64,000 bases of DNA from the NCBI RefSeq assembly GCF_002927635.1, contig NZ_PRDS01000001.1:62001-126000 (forward strand). Direction: 5' to 3'. This DNA comes from Albidovulum inexpectatum (GTDB lineage Bacteria > Pseudomonadota > Alphaproteobacteria > Rhodobacterales > Rhodobacteraceae). Positions 36,330 through 45,812 of the stretch are shown piece by piece. The notes beneath the pieces are model-generated. The model worked only from the letters and a program-made list of their open reading frames with translations. It had not been told where the DNA came from and did not search any database. Position 1 is the stretch's first letter. Every line of letters begins with the position of its first letter. Position numbers and translations under genes: made by a program.

Positions 36330-37169
36330 ATGGCCTTCAAGTCCATATTGACGATTTCAACGGGACCAACCGGCATAGGGTCCCATATCGATGCCGCGAT
36401 CGAACTCGCCCGGCGCGAAGACGCCCATCTGGACGTCCTGTGCATTGGTGTCGATGTGACGCAGATCGGTTACTACTATGCCGGCGCCACGGCGATCCTG
36501 ACGCAAGAGGCCTACAACCAGGCAAAGGCCGATGCCGAGGCCGCCGAGGCCGCCATTCGGGCGCGCCTCAACCCCGAGGACATCCGCTGGGGCGTCGAAA
36601 CTGCCGTGGCGCAGATCGGCGCGATTTCAGGACCCGTGGCGATGCTTGCCCGCTATAGCGACGTGGTCGTGCTGCCCCAGCCTTATGGCAAAAGCAAGGG
36701 CGAGGCACCCGAAGCCGTGCTGGAAGCCGCCCTGTTCGAAGGCCGCGCCCCGGTACTTGTCCTGCCGGAAGGATATGACAGCGCCGATTTCGGCCGCCGC
36801 ATCGTTCTGGCCTGGAACGAAAGCGACGAGGCGCTCGTGGCCGCGCGCGCGGCCCTGCCTTTGCTGAAGGCCGCAAACCTGGTCGATATCTGCATCATTG
36901 ACCCGCCGTCGCACGGACCGGAACGCTCCGACCCGGGCGGGATGTTGTCGCAATACCTGGCGCGGCACGGCGTGAATACCGAAGTATCGGTTCTGGCCAA
37001 GACGCTGCCGCATACGTCAGAGGTGCTGAACCGGCATGTGCGCGACACGGCGGCCGACATGGTCGTGATGGGCGCCTACGGCCATTCCCGCTTCCGCGAG
37101 GCGATCTTCGGTGGCACGACCCGCAACATGCTCGAGCACGCCGAGGTTCCGGTCTTCATGGCCCATTAG
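36330..37169 (+). CDS. Universal stress protein with two Usp domains
   Basis: A 279-residue protein with two tandem UspA-like domains (about residues 1-145 and 150-279). The second domain has the ATP-binding-like VMGAYGHSRFREAIFGGTTRNML (G-x2-G-x9-G-[S/T]). Tandem Usp proteins under FNR control are known in several bacteria responding to anoxia. The ATG at 36330 follows AAAAGGGAG; an upstream in-frame ATG at 36297 falls at the predicted transcription start. Divergent from ccoN with two FNR boxes between; it converges with rsgA. Confidence 0.93.
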   Translation: MAFKSILTISTGPTGIGSHIDAAIELARREDAHLDVLCIGVDVTQIGYYYAGATAILTQEAYNQAKADAEAAEAAIRARLNPEDIRWGVETAVAQIGAISGPVAMLARYSDVVVLPQPYGKSKGEAPEAVLEAALFEGRAPVLVLPEGYDSADFGRRIVLAWNESDEALVAARAALPLLKAANLVDICIIDPPSHGPERSDPGGMLSQYLARHGVNTEVSVLAKTLPHTSEVLNRHVRDTAADMVVMGAYGHSRFREAIFGGTTRNMLEHAEVPVFMAH

Positions 37170-37181
37170 GGCAGATCGGCC

Positions 37182-38228
37182 CTAGCCCGAACGCGGGCGG
37201 CGCGGCGTCGGCCGGGCCGCCCTTTTCGTGCTTTCGGCGCGCTCGCGACGGATTCGCGGCGGAACCGACTTGGCGACCTCGGCGTCCTCTTCGCGCAGCT
37301 TGCGCCAGCGTTCCAGACGCGCCGGATCGACCTGCCCACTGGCCACGGCCTCCTGAACGGCGCAACCCGGCTCGGGTCCGTGCATGCAGTCCGAGAAGTG
37401 GCAATTCCGGGCAGCCTGCAGGATTTCGGGGAATGTCGCGTCGATCGCCTGAGCCATCCCCCCCAGCCGGATCTCGCGCATGCCCGGCGTGTCGATCAGC
37501 CACCCGCCGCCGGGCACGGGATACATCCGCCGCGCCGTCGTGGTGTGACGGCCGCGCATGTCCTCTTCACGCACGGCGCCGATCTCGATCCGCAGCCCGG
37601 TCAGGGCCGATGCAAGGGTGGACTTGCCCACACCCGACATGCCGATGAACGCCACGGTTTGTCCCGGCCCGCACCATTCGCGCAACCTGCCGGCCACATC
37701 GGGCGCCTTCGCATTCACCGCCATGGCAGGCACGCCGGGGGCGATCGCCGCCAGCCTGTCCAGATAACGCCGGGGATCGGGGCACATGTCGGCCTTGGTC
37801 AGGACAAGGACGGGGGGCACGCCGCCGGCATTCGCAAGCACAAGATAGCGCTCGATCCGAGCCTCGTTGAATTCCAGCGTGCAGCTGGAAACGATGAACA
37901 GGGTATCGACATTGGCGACGATCAGCTGCTCGCGCGTGCCATCACCGGCTGCGCGCCGGAATATCCGCGACCGGCGCGGCAGCACACGCTCGACGCGCTG
38001 CGTTTCTGGCGCATAGACGATCCAGTCACCCACGGCCAGCTCTCCCGCGGGCAGGTCGGGCGGCAGAAACAGGGTGACCGCGCCCTGGGGGCCAAGGGCA
38101 TCGATCCGATCGCGATTGACGCCGATCACACGCGCGGGATGAAGCCGCGCCGCTTCGTCCGTGGACAGATGCGCGGCCAGGTCGTCACCCCATCCCATGT
38201 CGATCAGGCTGGGTGGCTGGGCGGTCAT
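37182..38228 (-). CDS. rsgA: Ribosome small subunit-dependent GTPase RsgA
   Basis: A 348-residue late 30S assembly GTPase. It has an N-terminal OB-fold domain (about 30-95), then the circularly permuted GTPase domain with motif order G4-G1-G3: TKAD at 144-147, the P-loop GMSGVGKST at 196-204 and DTPGMRE at 246-252, and a C-terminal zinc knuckle C276-C281-H283-C289. A basic C-terminal tail (PRIRRERAESTKRAARPTPR) follows. It may have been gained by expansion since some close relatives lack the gene, but I cannot test that here. It converges with the usp gene. Confidence 0.95.
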   Translation of the reverse strand: MTAQPPSLIDMGWGDDLAAHLSTDEAARLHPARVIGVNRDRIDALGPQGAVTLFLPPDLPAGELAVGDWIVYAPETQRVERVLPRRSRIFRRAAGDGTREQLIVANVDTLFIVSSCTLEFNEARIERYLVLANAGGVPPVLVLTKADMCPDPRRYLDRLAAIAPGVPAMAVNAKAPDVAGRLREWCGPGQTVAFIGMSGVGKSTLASALTGLRIEIGAVREEDMRGRHTTTARRMYPVPGGGWLIDTPGMREIRLGGMAQAIDATFPEILQAARNCHFSDCMHGPEPGCAVQEAVASGQVDPARLERWRKLREEDAEVAKSVPPRIRRERAESTKRAARPTPRRPRSG

Positions 38229-38367
38229 GCATCCCCCCGGACAATGTCGCCGCCACGGTCTGCGCCCGATTGTATATGCCTGAAAATCAGAAACCGGCTC
38301 CTGAAGCTTGGTCGCGCGCGACTGCGCGATCTGCCATCCTGGCGTCTCCGCTTGCGGAGGGAGGGGT

Positions 38368-38461
38368 GAGAGGCTGGACAGCGACCCAGACGGGACTCGT
38401 TACGGCTGCTTCCTTCCGGACCTGACCGGGTTGGCGAGACGCCTGCCCGCGCCAACCTCTC
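38368..38461 (-). ncRNA. ffs: Small bacterial signal recognition particle RNA (4.5S type)
   Basis: On the minus strand this 94-base RNA begins GAGAGGTTGGCGCG and ends CCAGCCTCTC, which pair as the terminal stem. The middle has the universal SRP core: GGTCAGGTCCGGAAGGAAGC, that is the GGAA tetraloop flanked by the asymmetric and symmetric internal loops that bind Ffh. The promoter immediately upstream is near consensus. The 3' boundary is set from the pairing. Confidence 0.93.
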
Positions 38462-38468
38462 GCGGCTG

Positions 38469-38497
38469 GATATAGGCAAGCGCGCCCGGAATGGCAA
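38469..38497 (-). promoter_or_regulatory. Sigma-70 type promoter of the SRP RNA
   Basis: On the minus strand TTGCCA (38497-38492) and TATATC (38474-38469) are spaced by 17 bases, putting the start of transcription at about 38461, the first base of the RNA. The -10 is identical to that of the tRNA-Ala promoter. Confidence 0.82.
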
Positions 38498-38528
38498 GAA
38501 GCCGCACGGCACGTTGCCCGGGGACCGC

Positions 38529-40505
38529 CTACAGATGAATCCGCAGACGCAGAAAGCCGTCATCGGTTTCGCCCGCGGGTTCGGCCCGCAAATCCTTGAG
38601 ATCACCAAGATAGTCCAGCGCGCGCGGCCCCGTTTCATAGATGACCGTCGTCCCCGGCATCGCGGCGAGGCGCCAGTTGCCGTCCGCAGTCGGATTGATC
38701 GTTCCCTGTTCGACGATATACCGCACGATGATGTCGCGATTCGTGTCGGGCCCTTCGAACACGATCGTATCACCCTTTGCTCCGGGGAAATCGCCGCCAC
38801 CCGAGGCGCGGTAATTGTTCGTGGCAATGATGAATTCCTGATCGGGCGCGACCGGTCGTCCGTCATGGGCCAGATCAACGATCCGATTTGCCTCGGGGTT
38901 GATCAGCTCCCCCTTGGGCCCGAATTTCGACGGCTGAGAAATGTCGATCTGGTAGGTGACGCCGTCAATCACGTCGAAATTGTAGCTGGGGAAGTCCGGG
39001 TTCAGCAGCGGCTTGTCGGACGATCCCGGCGCGATCTGGTTGAAGATGCCAGCCGAACGCTCCAGCCAGTCCTTCAGCTGAGCCCCCGTCACCCGAACCG
39101 CGCGGATCGTGTTGGGGTAAAGATAGAGATCGGCCACATTGCGTATGGCGATGGCCCCGGCGGGGACATCGGTGAAATAGTCCGGCCCGCCGCGGCCGCC
39201 TGCCTTGAACGGGGCCGCGGCCGAAAGGATGGGCAGGGCTTCATGCTCGGTTCCCTGCATCATCTGCGCGATATACCATTTCTGCGCGTTCGACACGATC
39301 TGGACGGACGGATCATCGGTGATCAGCGCGAAATAGCTGTAAAGGGGCGCGGTTGTCTGGCCGACCGGGCGACGCACATAGGCCAGCGTCTCCTCATGCT
39401 CCTTGCGGACCGAGTCCAGAACCGCGGGCACGCTTTCGACAAGGGGGGTGATGCTGCGATCCTCGCCGCGCCGATAGATCGGGCGCGCCTCGCATTCGAA
39501 ATCGACGACCCGCCATTCGTTTCCGTCACGTTCCAGCATCAGGTCGATCAGCCCCATATGCGATCCCCAGAAACCCGCCATCACGGCCGGCTTTCCGGCA
39601 ATGGTGCCGCGCTTGGGGTCGACCAGTTCTCGGGCTTCGAACGCGGGCGATGGGAATACAAGGTGGCTGTGGCCGGTCAGCACCGCGTCGATTCCCTCTA
39701 CCCCCGCCAAGGGAACCGAGGCATTTTCCATCCCCGACTGGTGGCGCGCAGACCCGATACCCGAATGCGACAGCGCCACGATCAGGTCGCAGCCTTCCTC
39801 GCGCATCTGTGGCACCCAGGCGCGGGCGGCCTCGACGATGTCGCGTGTCGCGACCTTGCCCTCGAGATGGCGGCGATCCCAGTTCATGATCTGCGGCGGC
39901 ACGAAGCCGATCAGCCCGATCCGGATCGGGTGCCGCTGCCCGGCGCCGTCTGTCAGTTCGCGGTCCAGAATGACATAGGGCGGAACCAGCGTTTCGTCCT
40001 GGCGCGGGGTCGCCCCGACCTTGCGGACGACATTTGCCGAAACGATCGGGAAGCGTGCTCCGGCTACGGATTTCACAAGAAAATCCAGTCCGTAATTGAA
40101 CTCATGATTGCCCAGGGTCGAGGCGTCGAAACCCAGCGCGTTCATCGCCTGAATGACGGGGTGCAGGTCACCTTCGTTCATGCCGCGTTCATAGGCGATG
40201 TAATCGCCCATCGGGTTGCCCTGCAGGAAATCCCCATTGTCCAGCAGAATCGCGTTCGTCGATTCGGCCCTGACGGCCTGGATCAGCGCCGCCGTACGGG
40301 CCAGGCCGACAGTGTCGCTTTCTCGATCGGCATAATAGTCATAGGGATAGACATGCACATGCAGGTCGGTTGTCTCCATGATCCGCAGATGGGCCTGGTT
40401 GACCGACGCGCGGGCCGAGAAGGGGTGCAAGGCGATCAAGGATGCTCCGGCGGCCTGTGCCATGAAGTGTCGGCGGGTAATCGAATTCTGGTTGCTGGCG
40501 GTCAT
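38529..40505 (-). CDS. cpdB: Tat-exported 2',3'-cyclic-nucleotide 2'-phosphodiesterase/3'-nucleotidase
   Basis: A 658-residue periplasmic enzyme. The N-terminus has a twin-arginine signal (SITRRHFMAQAAGASLIAL), then a metallophosphatase domain (METTDLHVHVYPYDYY with metal-binding residues, LLDNGDFLQGN with D and N, TLGNHEFNYGLDFL with the N-H-E triad, VLTGHSHLVFPS) and a 5'-nucleotidase C-terminal domain. It hydrolyses cyclic phosphates and 3'-nucleotides for nutrient scavenging. ATG at 40505 follows AGGGGGAACCCC. A weak Pho-box-like sequence lies upstream. It runs divergently from nudC. Confidence 0.93.
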   Translation of the reverse strand: MTASNQNSITRRHFMAQAAGASLIALHPFSARASVNQAHLRIMETTDLHVHVYPYDYYADRESDTVGLARTAALIQAVRAESTNAILLDNGDFLQGNPMGDYIAYERGMNEGDLHPVIQAMNALGFDASTLGNHEFNYGLDFLVKSVAGARFPIVSANVVRKVGATPRQDETLVPPYVILDRELTDGAGQRHPIRIGLIGFVPPQIMNWDRRHLEGKVATRDIVEAARAWVPQMREEGCDLIVALSHSGIGSARHQSGMENASVPLAGVEGIDAVLTGHSHLVFPSPAFEARELVDPKRGTIAGKPAVMAGFWGSHMGLIDLMLERDGNEWRVVDFECEARPIYRRGEDRSITPLVESVPAVLDSVRKEHEETLAYVRRPVGQTTAPLYSYFALITDDPSVQIVSNAQKWYIAQMMQGTEHEALPILSAAAPFKAGGRGGPDYFTDVPAGAIAIRNVADLYLYPNTIRAVRVTGAQLKDWLERSAGIFNQIAPGSSDKPLLNPDFPSYNFDVIDGVTYQIDISQPSKFGPKGELINPEANRIVDLAHDGRPVAPDQEFIIATNNYRASGGGDFPGAKGDTIVFEGPDTNRDIIVRYIVEQGTINPTADGNWRLAAMPGTTVIYETGPRALDYLGDLKDLRAEPAGETDDGFLRLRIHL

Positions 40506-40747
40506 GGGGTTCCCCCTGTTCGAAAAGGTCGGATCGGGAAAGACCGTGCCAGAGTAACATGACATTGCTACGACTGTAGGATTTCGTTTGCGCCCAGACC
40601 ATCAGACCTGCGCACGACACGGGTGAATTTCGCGCATAGGTTGCATTTGCGCAACGGCCGCCGCGGCACCGGGCGTGCCCTTCGCGCAAACGCGACCACC
40701 CGGTTGCGGCGCGCGCGGCCACGTGCCAAATGGGCCGTGGAGGCCTG

Positions 40748-41707
40748 ATGCACGAGATTTCGACATTCGCATTCGCCGGTGGTGCGCTGGATCGCGTGGC
40801 GGCCCTGCGCGACGATGCCGCCGCCTTTGAACGATGCCTTCGCGGACCGCACGCGCGCATCCTGCCGCTGTGGCGCGGCAAGCCACTTATGGTGGCCGAC
40901 GCCCTGGGCTGGGTCAAGCCCGGCCATGCCGTTCTGGCGCAAACCGTGGAACCACCGATCCTGCTTGGGCGCGCGGGTGGTGACATCTGTTTCGCGGCGG
41001 ATGTCTCTGCCTGGTGCCCCGACGATCAGGATCTTCCTCAATCGGGCACATTCTTCGATCCGACCGAACAGCGCCACCCGGCACTGCCGCCGGATCATCG
41101 CTTCGTCGAGCTGCGCGCTGTCATGACCCGCCTGACGCCGACCGAGGCCGAGATCGCCGCCACCGCGAAGGCCATCACGGGCTGGCATCGCAGCCATCGC
41201 TTCTGTTCTTCCTGCGGGCAGCGCAGCGAGATGATCCAGGCCGGATGGCAGCGGTTGTGCCCGGCCTGTGGCGCGCGGCACTTCCCACGCACCGATCCGG
41301 TCGTCATCATGCTTGTGACGGCGGGCAACCGTGCTCTGATCGGACGTTCGCCGGGATGGCCCGACGGAATGTATTCCTGCCTTGCCGGCTTCGTCGAACC
41401 GGGCGAAACGATAGAAGCCGCCGTGCGTCGCGAAGTGGCCGAGGAGGCCGGAATCGGCGTCGGGCGGGTGCGCATCCTGGCATCGCAGCCCTGGCCCTGG
41501 CCGTCATCCCTGATGATCGGTTGTCATGCGCAGGCTCAGGACGATGCGATCAGCCTGAATGACAACGAACTGGAAGACGCGCGATGGATCACGCGAGAAG
41601 AGGCAATGCTTGCCCTTGCCGGCCGTCATCCGGACATTCGCCCGCCCCGCGCCGGGGCCATTGCGGCGCATCTGCTTGCACTATGGGTTGCAGCGCGGGT
41701 CGCGTGA
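40748..41707 (+). CDS. nudC: NAD(+) diphosphatase / NAD-decapping enzyme NudC
   Basis: A 319-residue Nudix hydrolase that cleaves NADH and also removes NAD caps from RNA. Domains: N-terminal NADase-like region, a zinc ribbon with CSSCG and CPACG (around residues 155-180), and the Nudix domain with GFVEPGETIEAAVRREVAEE (Nudix box) followed by SQPWPWPSSLM, the SQPWPFPxS signature of NudC. ATG at 40748 is preceded by GGAGG. It is followed by a SRPBCC gene on the same strand. Confidence 0.95.
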   Translation: MHEISTFAFAGGALDRVAALRDDAAAFERCLRGPHARILPLWRGKPLMVADALGWVKPGHAVLAQTVEPPILLGRAGGDICFAADVSAWCPDDQDLPQSGTFFDPTEQRHPALPPDHRFVELRAVMTRLTPTEAEIAATAKAITGWHRSHRFCSSCGQRSEMIQAGWQRLCPACGARHFPRTDPVVIMLVTAGNRALIGRSPGWPDGMYSCLAGFVEPGETIEAAVRREVAEEAGIGVGRVRILASQPWPWPSSLMIGCHAQAQDDAISLNDNELEDARWITREEAMLALAGRHPDIRPPRAGAIAAHLLALWVAARVA

Positions 41708-41747
41708 CAGCAGGATCGGCACGGATGCAGCAGGGGATCGAGAACAG

Positions 41748-42221
41748 GTGAAATTTTCCACCCGCGAGGATATCGCCGCGCCGATCGATTATGTCTTCGA
41801 GCGCCTGACCGACTTTCGCGCCTTTGAACGCGAAGCCCGCCGCCGCGGCATCGATCTGTCACGGACCGACCCGCTGGCAGAAATCGGCCCCGGCTTTACC
41901 TGGAGCCTGCGCTTCCCCCTGCGCGGAAAGATGCGCAGGCTGGTCTTCCAGATCGCCGACATCCAGTCGCCAAGCTTGCTGAAACTGGAAGGCCAAAGCT
42001 CGGGCTTCAACGTGAATTCCGAGGCGCAGCTGATCGCCCTGTCGCCCAGACGGACACGGCTGATGCTGTCCTTCGAGATCCGACCGCGCAACCTGCCCGC
42101 ACGGCTCTTGTTGCAAACCGTCCGGCTCAACAAGGCCAATTATTCACGCCGCTTCGCGGGCCGGGTCCAGCGGCATGCGGCCCAGATTGAACTGGACTGG
42201 GCCAAGGCCCAGCGCGGCTAG
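41748..42221 (+). CDS. SRPBCC (START-like) family protein
   Basis: A 157-residue protein with the helix-grip fold pattern of SRPBCC proteins. It begins MKFSTREDIAAPIDYVFERL (start codon GTG at 41748; the frame is open upstream but overlaps nudC), and continues with FRAFEREARRRGIDLSRTDP, GFTWSLRFPLRGK and a C-terminal helix. Binding partner unknown; members carry lipids or cofactors. It ends 4 bases before the convergent pheA stop and begins 40 bases after nudC. Confidence 0.72.
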   Translation: MKFSTREDIAAPIDYVFERLTDFRAFEREARRRGIDLSRTDPLAEIGPGFTWSLRFPLRGKMRRLVFQIADIQSPSLLKLEGQSSGFNVNSEAQLIALSPRRTRLMLSFEIRPRNLPARLLLQTVRLNKANYSRRFAGRVQRHAAQIELDWAKAQRG

Positions 42222-42225
42222 GCCT

Positions 42226-43083
42226 TCAGTGCCGGCTGGGATCGGCCGGATATACGCCCAGAATGGTCAGGGAAGAGGTAAAATAATCCAGCTCCTCGAG
42301 CGCGAGGCGCACGTTGGGATCGTCGGGATGCCCCTCGATATCGGCGTAGAACTGCGTGGCCGAAAAAGACCCGTCGACCATGTAGCTTTCCAGCTTGGTC
42401 ATGTTCACGCCATTCGTCGCAAAGCCGCCCAGCGCCTTGTACAACGCGGCCGGGATGTTGCGGACACGAAAGACAAAGGTCGTGATCATGCCGTGCTCGC
42501 CGCGACGGGTCAGGTCCAGTTCGCGCGCCATGACCAGGAACCGCGTTCGGTTGTGATCGGCATCCTCGATATGGCGGGCCAGGACCTCGAGTCCATAGAT
42601 CTCGGCCGCCAGTTCCGAGGCAAGCGCCGCGACATGCGGGTCGCCCCGTTCGGCGACGTCGCGCGCCGCGCGCGCATTGTCCGAACTCACCCGCCCCTGG
42701 ATCCCGTGCCTGCGCAGGAAGCCCGCGCATTGCGGCAGCAGAACGAGGTGAGAGTAGGCCTCGCGAATATCCGCAAGCGTGGCGCCGGGCACGCCCAGCA
42801 GGTTGATGTGGACGCGCACGAAGGCTTCGTTCACGATCCGCAGGCCGCTTTCAGGCAACAGGCGGTGAATGTCGGCCACGCGCCCGTAGGTCGTGTTCTC
42901 GACCGGCAGCATGGCCAGGTCGGCCTCGCCCGATCGTACGGCCTCGATCACCTCCTCGAAGGTGCGGCAGGGCATCGGCTCCATCTGCGGATAGGTGTCG
43001 CGGCAGGCCTGGTGGGAATAGGCGCCGGGCTCGCCCTGAAAGGCGATGCGCCCCGTCTTGGAACTGGGTGAAAGCGTGGTCAT
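42226..43083 (-). CDS. pheA: Prephenate dehydratase
   Basis: A 285-residue monofunctional prephenate dehydratase giving phenylpyruvate. The catalytic domain has IAFQGEPGAYSHQA near the N-terminus, AMLPVENTTYGRVADIHRLL and a C-terminal ACT regulatory domain with GALYKALGGFATNGVNMTKL-ESYMVDG and YFYADI-like blocks (here SATQFYADIEGH). ESR-P and GAL motifs around residues 195-215 are present in the variants ESYM and AAL. Chorismate mutase is a separate gene at 19 kb. It converges with the SRPBCC gene and is divergent from cycM. Confidence 0.95.
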   Translation of the reverse strand: MTTLSPSSKTGRIAFQGEPGAYSHQACRDTYPQMEPMPCRTFEEVIEAVRSGEADLAMLPVENTTYGRVADIHRLLPESGLRIVNEAFVRVHINLLGVPGATLADIREAYSHLVLLPQCAGFLRRHGIQGRVSSDNARAARDVAERGDPHVAALASELAAEIYGLEVLARHIEDADHNRTRFLVMARELDLTRRGEHGMITTFVFRVRNIPAALYKALGGFATNGVNMTKLESYMVDGSFSATQFYADIEGHPDDPNVRLALEELDYFTSSLTILGVYPADPSRH

Positions 43084-43204
43084 CGGGCCCCATCCTGACT
43101 GCGCCCGGCAGGCCCGGGCAATTCGCCGCGCTAACTATACCTTGAAAACGGTCAGGGGAAGCGGGTAGATACCGCGCGACGCATAGCCAGAACAGAGGCG
43201 CGAC

Positions 43205-43729
43205 ATGTTCGACACGATGACAGTTACGAAGGCGGGCGGCGCGCTTTGCGGCTCGCTGCTTGTATTCCTTCTGATCAAGTGGGCCGCTGACGGGCTCTAT
43301 CACACCGGGCCCGTGGCCCATGGCGGCGAAGAAGTCGCGCAGGCCTACGTGATCGACACCGGCGACACGGGCGGGGCGACCGAAGCGGCCCAGGAAGGCC
43401 CGGACTTTGCCACGCTGCTGGCCTCGGCCGATCCCGCCGCGGGCGAGAAGGTCTTCAACAAGTGCAAGGCGTGCCACAAGCTGGACGGCACAAACGCCAC
43501 CGGGCCGCATCTGGATGGCGTGGTGAACCGCCCCATCGGCTCGGTCGAAGGCTTCGGATATTCCGACGCGATGAAGAACCATGGCGGAACGTGGGATCCC
43601 GAAACCCTGTCGCACTTCCTGGAAAACCCCAAGGGCTACATTCCGGGCACGAAGATGTCCTTCGCCGGCCTCAAGAAGCCCGAGGACCGGGCCGACGTGA
43701 TCGCCTATCTGCAGCAATTCGGCGGCTGA
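43205..43729 (+). CDS. cycM: Membrane-anchored cytochrome c552 (CycM)
   Basis: A 174-residue cytochrome c carrying electrons between the bc1 complex and terminal oxidases. An N-terminal anchor helix ([20 protein letters not shown], residues 12-31) is followed by an acidic/Thr-rich linker and a cytochrome c domain with heme site C87-K-A-C90-H91 and Met ligand in GTKMSF. The arrangement matches Paracoccus denitrificans cytochrome c552, with the same opening [11 protein letters not shown] strong terminator follows. It starts 121 bases from the divergent pheA. Confidence 0.95.
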   Translation: MFDTMTVTKAGGALCGSLLVFLLIKWAADGLYHTGPVAHGGEEVAQAYVIDTGDTGGATEAAQEGPDFATLLASADPAAGEKVFNKCKACHKLDGTNATGPHLDGVVNRPIGSVEGFGYSDAMKNHGGTWDPETLSHFLENPKGYIPGTKMSFAGLKKPEDRADVIAYLQQFGG

Positions 43730-43756
43730 CGCCCGGTTTCCGGCCACCATCGGATC

Positions 43757-43786
43757 ATGGCCGCCCCCGCCGGGGCGGCCATTTTT
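43757..43786 (+). terminator. Rho-independent terminator after cycM
   Basis: ATGGCCGCCCC (43757-43767) pairs with GGGGCGGCCAT (43772-43782) around a 4-base loop, followed by TTTTT. Confidence 0.92.
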
Positions 43787-43900
43787 CGTGCCGCCGCGGC
43801 ACCCTGCCCCCGAAGGCTCACAAATTCGCAACTTGAAGCGCGCGCCATCGGCGTTCTAGGTTTCCACCTGGACCGGACACAATGCGCAGAGGACAGGGCG

Positions 43901-45781
43901 ATGCCGTCACATCAGGTCAAGCAGAACCGTTTCGCGTCTCTTTGTGCCGCCGCTTTCGGCGCGATCTGGGCATTCGCCCAGCCGGGCATGGCGCAGGATG
44001 TGACGATCTCGCATGCCTATTCGAATTTCGGCGCCATCAAGTATCCGGCGGATGTCGATCATTTGGACTATGTGAACCCGGACGCGCCGAAGGGCGGGGA
44101 GATCTCGATCTGGGCGCAGGGCGGTTTCGACAGCTTCAACCAGTATGCCTCGGACGGAGTCCCCGCGGCGCTGAACACGATCGGCAGCGAATCGATCCTG
44201 ATCTCGACCGACGACGATCCATATGCGCTGTACTGCTATTTGTGTACGACGCTGGAATACCCGGCGGACCTGTCCTTCGTGACGTTCAACCTGCGCGACG
44301 ACGTGACCTTTGCCGATGGCACGCCCATGACGGCCGAGGATGTCGCCTTCAGCTTCCAGCTGTTCCAGACCCAAGGCATACTTGAATACCGGCGCGTGGT
44401 CGAAGGCTTCATTGACCGGGTCGAGGTCGAAGGCCCCTATCGGATCACCTTCCACTTCACCGACAAGACCCCGATGCGTGACCGCGTGGGCTTTGCGGGG
44501 GGCACGCCCGTATTCTCCAAGGCCTGGTTCGAGCGGACCGGAGCACGACTGGATCGTGCGACCAAGGAACCCTTCATGTCCACCGGGCCCTTTGTCCTTG
44601 ACAGTTTCGACTTCAAGACGCGCGTGATCTATCGGCGCAATCCGAACTTCTGGGGCGCGGACCACCCGTTCAATCGCGGCCGATGGAATTTCGACCGGAT
44701 CCGGGTCGAGTATTTCGCCGATTCGGATGCCGCCTTCGAGGGTTTCAAGGCTGGCGACTACACCTTCCGCACTGAAAACTCTTCGCAGCAATGGGCGGCG
44801 GGCTACGACTTTCAGGCGATGCGCCAGGGCTGGATCAAGCGCGAAGAGATCCCCGACGGAAATGTCGGCACGCGCCTGTCGTGGGTCTTCAACCTCGATC
44901 GCCCGAACTGGCAGGATGGCCGCGTGCGCGATGCGATCGCCATGATGTTCAACTATGAATGGGCGCGCCAGACGCTGCAATACGGCCTGTATGAACGGCC
45001 CGTTTCGTTCTGGCCGAACACCGATCTGGCGGCCTCGGGCACGCCGGATGAGGGCGAACTTGCCATCCTGAAGCCGCTGGTGGACGAGGGTCTTTTCGAT
45101 CCGTCGATCCTGACCGAAGAGGCCCGCGTGCCGATCGTGCACGATCCGGCGAACAACCGTCCCTCGCGCCGCATCCTGCGCGAGGCCGCGCGCCTTCTGG
45201 AAGAGGCGGGATGGCAGATCGGCGACGATGGCCTGCGCCGCAACGACAGGGATGAGGTGCTGGAGCTGACGATCATCCAGTACAGCCCGATCTACGACAA
45301 GTTCATAAACCCCTTCATCGAGAACCTTGCCCTGATCGGCGTGCGCGGCCGGCTGGAGCGGGTCGACATCTCGCAATATGTCGAACGGCGTCGCAAGGGC
45401 GATTTCGATCTCGCCAACCAGGGCTTCGACATGGATTTCGAGCCCTCTGGCGGACTTGAGCAATGGTTCGGATCGAAGACGGCCGACGACAGCTCGCGCA
45501 ATCTGATGCGGCTGCGCCATCCCGGGATCGACCGCCTGATCCAGACCGTCGTGGCGGCCTCGACGCTGGAAGAGCTGAAGACAGCGGTTCACGCGCTGGA
45601 TCGCGGGCTGCGCAAGATAGGGTTCGACATCCCGCTGTGGTACAACCCCGAAACCTGGGTCGCGTATTACGACTTCTATCGCCACCCCGAGAATCTGCCG
45701 CCGCTTTCGGTGGGCGAGCTCGATCTGTGGTGGTATGACGCCGAGGCCGCCGAACGGCTGAAGGCCGCGGGCGCGTTCTAG
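43901..45781 (+). CDS. yejA: Peptide/oligopeptide ABC transporter substrate-binding protein (YejA-like)
   Basis: A 626-residue periplasmic solute-binding protein of family 5. A signal peptide ends about residue 29 ([10 protein letters not shown]). The SBP5 domain shows [20 protein letters not shown] and [20 protein letters not shown] near residues 55-170, and [13 protein letters not shown]-like repeats in the C-terminal lobe. The three following genes (yejB, yejE, yejF) complete a Yej-type peptide importer, which in enterobacteria and rhizobia takes up antimicrobial peptides such as microcin C. ATG at 43901 follows AGAGGACAGGG; the frame is open further upstream into the terminator. Confidence 0.93.
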   Translation: MPSHQVKQNRFASLCAAAFGAIWAFAQPGMAQDVTISHAYSNFGAIKYPADVDHLDYVNPDAPKGGEISIWAQGGFDSFNQYASDGVPAALNTIGSESILISTDDDPYALYCYLCTTLEYPADLSFVTFNLRDDVTFADGTPMTAEDVAFSFQLFQTQGILEYRRVVEGFIDRVEVEGPYRITFHFTDKTPMRDRVGFAGGTPVFSKAWFERTGARLDRATKEPFMSTGPFVLDSFDFKTRVIYRRNPNFWGADHPFNRGRWNFDRIRVEYFADSDAAFEGFKAGDYTFRTENSSQQWAAGYDFQAMRQGWIKREEIPDGNVGTRLSWVFNLDRPNWQDGRVRDAIAMMFNYEWARQTLQYGLYERPVSFWPNTDLAASGTPDEGELAILKPLVDEGLFDPSILTEEARVPIVHDPANNRPSRRILREAARLLEEAGWQIGDDGLRRNDRDEVLELTIIQYSPIYDKFINPFIENLALIGVRGRLERVDISQYVERRRKGDFDLANQGFDMDFEPSGGLEQWFGSKTADDSSRNLMRLRHPGIDRLIQTVVAASTLEELKTAVHALDRGLRKIGFDIPLWYNPETWVAYYDFYRHPENLPPLSVGELDLWWYDAEAAERLKAAGAF

Positions 45782-45812
45782 GACCACACGAACGGAACGG
45801 GGCAAAGCGACC

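Noticed and set aside
43142-43155. TTGAAAACGGTCAG upstream of cycM as an FNR box
   Set aside because: Both half sites deviate from consensus; too weak beside four strong FNR boxes elsewhere in the window.
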